Shown here: positions 59,968 through 64,000 of the stretch, piece after piece | Numbering within the stretch: position 1 is the first letter of the stretch | How the letters are laid out: each line of letters starts with the position of its first letter | NCBI RefSeq assembly: GCF_000009265.1 | Contig: NC_008381.1 | Coordinates: 372,001 to 436,000 of the forward strand | DNA: 64,000 bases | DNA from: Rhizobium johnstonii 3841 | GTDB taxonomy: Bacteria; Pseudomonadota; Alphaproteobacteria; Rhizobiales; Rhizobiaceae | Direction of reading: 5' to 3' | Notes under the pieces: model-generated | What the model was told of the DNA's origin: nothing | Seen by the model: the letters and a program-made list of their open reading frames with translations, nothing else | Database searches by the model: none | Made by a program: the position numbers and the translations under genes

Positions 59968-60032
59968 TTGCGAGGTAAAAAAATCGGCATAAGATCGCTT
60001 CGTCCGGTATATAGATCACATGTACGATATAT
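59968..60032 (+). promoter_or_regulatory. Promoter-like element and 24-bp dyad before the sugar importer
   Basis: TTGCGA (59968-59973) and TAAGAT (59990-59995) are spaced 16 bases apart. Just downstream, ATATA-gatc-ACATGT-acga-TATAT (60009-60032) is a perfectly symmetric interrupted palindrome in its fixed blocks. Lying over the transcription start region between the divergent IclR and importer genes, it is a good candidate operator for IclR repression. Confidence 0.45.
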
Positions 60033-60084
60033 TGGACACAAATGGCAAGCCGTCAACGCTGCCGCACACAAAAAGGGGATCGAC

Positions 60085-61158
60085 ATGAAGAATCTTGAAA
60101 ACGGCATTTCCGCTTCGCTGCGCCGCCGCCTTCTCGCGGGCGCTGCCGCCGCTGCGGCACTCCTCGTCTTTTCGGCCGGCACGGCCTCGGCCGCCGCCAA
60201 CTGCATCAAGGGTGACAGGAAGGCGCCCTATACGATCGGCTGGGCAAACATCTACTCGGTGCCGACCTGGATGAAGCAGACCGAAGGCACCATCACGGCT
60301 GAAGTGGAGGAGCTGAAGAAGGCGGGCCTGGTGAGAGATCTGATGATCACGGACGCGCAGGGCAATGCCCAGACGCAGATCCAGCATATCCAGTCGATGA
60401 TCGACGCCAATGTCGACGCCATCGTCGTGATCGCCGGTTCCTCCAACGCGCTCGACCGCGTCATATCAGATGCCTGCGACAAGGGCATCGCCGTCGTGAA
60501 TTTCGACAGCCTTGTTAACACCGACAAGGTGACGGCGAAGATCAACACCGATTCCAACGAATGGGGCGCGACCGCTGCCAAGTGGATGGTCAGCCAGCTC
60601 GGCGGCAAGGGCAAGATCATCATCATGAACGGCCCGGCCGGCATTTCGGTGAGCGACGACCGCCGCAAGGGCGCCCAGCCGGTCCTCGACGCCAATCCCG
60701 GTCTCCAGGTGATCACCGAAACGAACACGGAATATAACGTCGCCCCGGCACAGGAAGCGATGACCAGCCTGCTCTTCGCCAATCCCGAAATCGACGGCGT
60801 GCTGTCGCTCGGCGGCGCGCTATCGGCCGGCTCCGTCCTCGCCTTCGAGCGTCAGGGCCGCGATCAGGTGCCGACTACAGGTGAAAACGCCAGGCAGTTC
60901 CTGGAACTCTGGAAGGAGAAGGGACTGAAGGGCTGGGCGACCATGCAGCCCAACTGGCTCGGTGCACTTTCCGTTTACACCGCCGTGCAGGCGCTGGAAG
61001 GCAAGGACGTTCCGGCCTTCGTCAAGGTGCCGCTGCCTGTCATCGACGACAGCACGATCGGCAGCTACCTCGCCCGGGCCGACAAGTTCCCGGCTGACGG
61101 CTATATCTACTCGGACTACGACAAGGCGCTCTTCGACAAGCTGCTTGCCACCAAGTAA
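60085..61158 (+). CDS. Ribose-type sugar ABC substrate-binding protein
   Basis: A 357-residue periplasmic protein. A Sec signal peptide ends around residue 38 (AGTASAAA). Ligand-binding core marks are IGWANIYSVPTWMKQTEG, IQSMIDANVDAIVVIAGSSNALDRVI (about 95-120), IIMNGPAGISVSDDRRKG and LSLGGALSAGSVLAFERQG. ATG 60085 follows AAAAGGGGATC. First gene of a CUT2-type importer; substrate not identifiable. Confidence 0.9.
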   Translation: MKNLENGISASLRRRLLAGAAAAAALLVFSAGTASAAANCIKGDRKAPYTIGWANIYSVPTWMKQTEGTITAEVEELKKAGLVRDLMITDAQGNAQTQIQHIQSMIDANVDAIVVIAGSSNALDRVISDACDKGIAVVNFDSLVNTDKVTAKINTDSNEWGATAAKWMVSQLGGKGKIIIMNGPAGISVSDDRRKGAQPVLDANPGLQVITETNTEYNVAPAQEAMTSLLFANPEIDGVLSLGGALSAGSVLAFERQGRDQVPTTGENARQFLELWKEKGLKGWATMQPNWLGALSVYTAVQALEGKDVPAFVKVPLPVIDDSTIGSYLARADKFPADGYIYSDYDKALFDKLLATK

Positions 61159-61192
61159 TCCGCCCAAGTAACTCGGGTTGAGGAAAGCCGTC

Positions 61193-62707
61193 ATGACGGA
61201 AGAACGACCCCTGCTGGAAGCCCGGCAGGTGTTCAGGGGATTTTTCGGCAATCCCGTTTTGAAGGGCGTCGACATCGCCCTTCTGCCGGGCAGGGTTCAC
61301 GCCCTGCTCGGCGAAAACGGCGCCGGCAAGTCCACGCTGATCAACCTCCTGTCCGGTGCTCTCCAGCCGGACGGCGGTTCCATCCTCGTCGACGGCAAGC
61401 CGGTCGAACGCTTCAGCCCGGCGGCTGCGCGCGCGGCCGGTATTGCAGTCGTTCAGCAGGAGCTGAGCCTCACGGCCAGTCTCTCGATTGCCGAAAACAT
61501 CGGGCTCGGCGCCTTTCCGCGCCGGTTCGGTCTGATCGATTACAAAGCGCTTCATCGCGGCGTGTCAGATGTCTGCGATATGGTGGGGCTCACCGAGCCG
61601 CTCGACATGCCGGTCGCCGACCTGGCGCTTGGCCGCCGCCAGATGGTGGAGATCGCCAAGGCACTGTTCCGCAAGCCACGCGTGCTGATCCTGGACGAAC
61701 CGACCTCATCGCTTTCCGCACACGAAGCCGGCATCCTTGCCCGCCTGATCGAGACGCTGAGGGACCGCGGCACCGCACTTCTCTATATTTCCCACCGCCT
61801 CAACGAGGTGCAGGCGCTCTGCTCGCATGTCACGGTGCTGAAGGACGGCTTGGTCACCGCCGACCAGTCGCTGTCCGGCATCGACGGCGAGGGCCTGGTG
61901 CGCCTGATGGTCGGCCGCGAGACCGGCGACCTGTTCCCGCCGCGCTCCGTCACGGCACCCGGCGCGCTGCGCATCAGCGTCGAAGGTTTTTCCGCCGGCA
62001 TGGTGCGTGACATTGGCTTCTCCGCCCGCGCCGGCGAGATTGTCGGTATCGGCGGGCTGGTGGGTCAAGGGCAGGAAGACCTGCTGCTTGGCCTTTACGG
62101 CGCGATTCCGGCCGCGGCTGCCCGGGCGGAGGTATCCGGCAAGCCCGCCCTGCCCGCCGATGTCGGCGAGGCGAATGCCGCCGGCATCGTCTATGTCCCG
62201 GCCGACCGCAAGCATGAGGGGCTGGTGCTGCCCCACTCCATCGCCTCCAATCTCATCCTGCCCTCGCTCGGACGGCTCGCCCGCAAGGGCTTACGCGACC
62301 GGCCGGCGGAAAACGGCCTGGTCGCCGATCTCGCGCGCCGGCTGACGATCAAGGGCGATACGGCCCGCCCGGTGCAGGCGCTTTCCGGCGGCAACCAGCA
62401 GAAGGTGGCGCTCGCCAAGTGGCTGCCGCTCGATCCCTCCGTTCTGCTCCTCAACGATCCGACGCGCGGCGTCGACATCGAGACCAAGCGGGAAATCTAC
62501 CTCATGCTCCGCGCTTTCGCCGCCGAGGGGCGGCTCGTCATTCTGGCCAGTTCCGATACGCCGGAGCTCGTGCATCTCTGTGACCGCGTCGTGGTTCTGC
62601 GCGAGGGGCGCGTCGCCGCGTCGCTGTCGCAAGATGAAATCAGTGAAGGAGCGATCGTCGGTGCGGCCATGGGCATTACCACCACGACACAGGGAGAAGC
62701 GGCATGA
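61193..62707 (+). CDS. Ribose-type sugar ABC ATPase, two nucleotide-binding domains
   Basis: A 504-residue dual ATPase. Domain 1: Walker A GENGAGKST, signature-like LALGRRQM, Walker B VLILDEPTSSL. Domain 2: degenerate P-loop LVGQGQEDL, signature LSGGNQQK, LLNDPTRGVDIETK. ATG 61193 lies behind GAGGAAA; TTG 61178 is less likely. It overlaps the first permease gene by four bases (ATGA). Confidence 0.9.
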   Translation: MTEERPLLEARQVFRGFFGNPVLKGVDIALLPGRVHALLGENGAGKSTLINLLSGALQPDGGSILVDGKPVERFSPAAARAAGIAVVQQELSLTASLSIAENIGLGAFPRRFGLIDYKALHRGVSDVCDMVGLTEPLDMPVADLALGRRQMVEIAKALFRKPRVLILDEPTSSLSAHEAGILARLIETLRDRGTALLYISHRLNEVQALCSHVTVLKDGLVTADQSLSGIDGEGLVRLMVGRETGDLFPPRSVTAPGALRISVEGFSAGMVRDIGFSARAGEIVGIGGLVGQGQEDLLLGLYGAIPAAAARAEVSGKPALPADVGEANAAGIVYVPADRKHEGLVLPHSIASNLILPSLGRLARKGLRDRPAENGLVADLARRLTIKGDTARPVQALSGGNQQKVALAKWLPLDPSVLLLNDPTRGVDIETKREIYLMLRAFAAEGRLVILASSDTPELVHLCDRVVVLREGRVAASLSQDEISEGAIVGAAMGITTTTQGEAA

Positions 62708-63666
62708 GCACAAGTTCGTCATCCCGCCTCTACGGCTCGATCCAGCTCCGCCGCAACCGCGGCCTTGCCGGCCTTTATCTGGTTGTCGCCGCCTTTCTCG
62801 TCCTCTATGCGCTGCTCTTTCCCGGCATCCTTTCGATCGGCGGTTTTTCGAAGTTCACGCAGAACTGGTTCCCGCTCGCGCTCGTCACCATGGCGCAGGC
62901 GCTGCTCATGCTGAACGGCGGCATCACCCTGGCGATCGGCCCGCTCGTCAGTCTTGGAGCGGTGATCGCCGCGACGACGATGGAAGGAGCCCTCGGCGTA
63001 CCAGGCGGCATTCTTGCGGTCTCGCTTGCCGGTCTTTCGATCGGCGCCGTCATCGGCGCCATCGTGACGTATCTGAGGTTGCCTGCGATCATCGTCACGC
63101 TTGCCGGCTCCTTCATCATCGGCGGGGTCGCACTCATCCTGCTGCCGCGACCGGGCGGGTTCATCCCCGATTGGCTGTCGACGACGCTTGCCGGCCACAC
63201 GCCCGTAGCCTTCCTGCTGCTCACCGTGATCCTGGTGCTCTGGAAGGCCTTTCTTGCAACGCCGCTCGGCCTCGGCATCTACGCGGCCGGCGACAATCCG
63301 GTCGGTGCATTCCGCTCCGGCGTCCCGGTCGAACGGGTGAAGGTTGCAGCCTTCGCCCTGTCCGGCCTTCTCGCAGCCCTGACCGGTCTCTTCGTCGCCG
63401 CCCAGACCGGCTCGGGTGATCCTGTTATCGGCACGCCCTTCACGCTGAACTCCATCGCCGCCGCCGTGCTCGGCGGCGTGGGTTTCCTCGGCGGCAAGGG
63501 CACGATGCGCGGCGCGATCTGCGGCAGCCTGCTGCTCTCGGTCATGATCAACGTCATGTTCTTCCTGGGCTTCCCGCCGGTCGCGCAATATGTCGCTCAA
63601 GGGTTGATCATCGTCGGCGCGGTCGCCGTTCCGGAACTTCTTGGGGCTTGGAGGGCAAGGCGATGA
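62704..63666 (+). CDS. Ribose-type ABC permease 1
   Basis: A 320-residue permease with about eight to ten helices: LALVTMAQALLMLNGGITLAIGPLVSLGAVI near residues 58-88, the loop YAAGDNPVGAFRSGVPVERVK, and AAVLGGVGFLGGKGTMRGA. It is coupled to the ATPase gene and to a second permease by four-base overlaps. Confidence 0.9.
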   Translation: MSTSSSSRLYGSIQLRRNRGLAGLYLVVAAFLVLYALLFPGILSIGGFSKFTQNWFPLALVTMAQALLMLNGGITLAIGPLVSLGAVIAATTMEGALGVPGGILAVSLAGLSIGAVIGAIVTYLRLPAIIVTLAGSFIIGGVALILLPRPGGFIPDWLSTTLAGHTPVAFLLLTVILVLWKAFLATPLGLGIYAAGDNPVGAFRSGVPVERVKVAAFALSGLLAALTGLFVAAQTGSGDPVIGTPFTLNSIAAAVLGGVGFLGGKGTMRGAICGSLLLSVMINVMFFLGFPPVAQYVAQGLIIVGAVAVPELLGAWRARR

Positions 63667-64000
63667 ACGTCATCAGGTCCGCGTTCCGCAATCCGCCGCT
63701 GCTGACCTTCCTTCTGGTCGCGTTCGTCTGGATCGTCGCAAGTTTCACGCTGCGTGGTTTCGGCGCCTATGGCCACCTGCGCTACCTGCTCGAACTCGCC
63801 GCGGTGATCGGCATTGCCGCGGCCGGCCAGACGCTCGTCATCCTGATGGGCGGCATCGATCTTTCCGTCGGCGCGGTCATAACAGTCACGGCGATCCTGC
63901 TGCCGCTGATTTCGCCCGCCTGGGACCCGACCGGCCTCGCCGGCATCGCGGCGGCCCTTGCCATCGCCACCGGCATCGGCCTGATGAACGGCGCCGGTGC
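63663..64000 (+). CDS. Ribose-type ABC permease 2, partial at the window end
   Basis: The first 112 residues of a second permease, open to the last base. TFLLVAFVWIVASFTLRGF is the first helix and GQTLVILMGGIDLSVGAVITVTA the conserved family segment. It starts at ATG 63663 inside the upstream stop. Two distinct permeases indicate a heterodimeric channel, unlike the single-permease importer at 37864-41568. Confidence 0.88.
   Translation, partial: MNVIRSAFRNPPLLTFLLVAFVWIVASFTLRGFGAYGHLRYLLELAAVIGIAAAGQTLVILMGGIDLSVGAVITVTAILLPLISPAWDPTGLAGIAAALAIATGIGLMNGAG

Noticed and set aside
1..64000. CRISPR arrays, tRNA/rRNA genes, insertion sequences, prophage or attachment sites
   Set aside because: No regularly spaced repeats, cloverleaf-like sequences, transposase or integrase genes, or target-site duplications were seen.

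Overview
The window is GC-rich DNA with strong GC3 bias, dense single-strand operons, many ABC importers and almost no mobile DNA. Together with an MctP/MctSR monocarboxylate system, a chemoreceptor ending in a CheR-docking pentapeptide, and short intergenic palindromes of a rhizobial look, this points to an alphaproteobacterium of the Rhizobium leguminosarum/etli type, from a large plasmid or the chromosome. I see no rRNA, tRNA, CRISPR array, insertion sequence, prophage or replication origin. It reads as a catabolic and transport 'accessory metabolism' region.

Layout. 1-5380: end of a LysR regulator, then an FMN-dependent NtaA/DszA-type monooxygenase overlapping its flavin reductase, a PLP aminotransferase, an agmatinase-family ureohydrolase and an isochorismatase-type hydrolase (nitrogen/sulfur scavenging). 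5425-9961: a CHASE4-like GGDEF-EAL protein divergent from a lone amino-acid-type binding protein, then formaldehyde dehydrogenase FdhA. 10557-12451: EamA exporter and divergent LysR gene. 12426-28173: a large carnitine-type locus with a GlxA/AraC regulator, BKACE enzyme, carnitine dehydrogenase-thioesterase fusion, acyl-CoA dehydrogenase, ADP-forming-type acyl-CoA synthetase, CaiD-like hydratase, a complete peptide-type ABC importer with a Tat-type binding protein, and two serine hydrolases. 28398-31045: ECF sigma factor overlapping a membrane VWA protein. 31110-41999: an L-idonate/gluconate regulon (LacI/GntR-type regulator, lactonase, IdnD-, IdnO- and GntK-like enzymes, two further dehydrogenases, a sugar ABC importer) tied together by copies of one operator palindrome. 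42314-47533: a sulfonate/sulfur ABC importer with two FMN-dependent monooxygenases. 48034-49995: chemoreceptor. 50144-54163: mctP with its two-component system. 54251-58948: Lrp regulator, polar amino-acid ABC importer and homocysteine S-methyltransferase. 59081-64000: IclR regulator and ribose-type sugar ABC importer, cut by the window end.

How the genes work together. The carnitine locus can be read as a full route: uptake, ester hydrolysis, CoA activation, dehydrogenation and hydration to L-carnitine, oxidation to 3-dehydrocarnitine, BKACE cleavage to betainyl-CoA plus acetoacetate, and thioesterase release of glycine betaine. The idonate locus can be read as lactonase, 5-dehydrogenase, 5-keto reductase and kinase, leading to 6-phosphogluconate.

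The most rewarding non-coding observations are the repeated ATGTTATCGATAACAT operators (two perfect, two degenerate), a 22-bp perfect palindrome placed as a likely MctR site upstream of a promoter-like element, and an apparently frameshifted 43-residue small gene in the mctP leader. An Lrp-type dyad lies ahead of the amino-acid importer. All functions are inferred from sequence reading alone; no database search was run.
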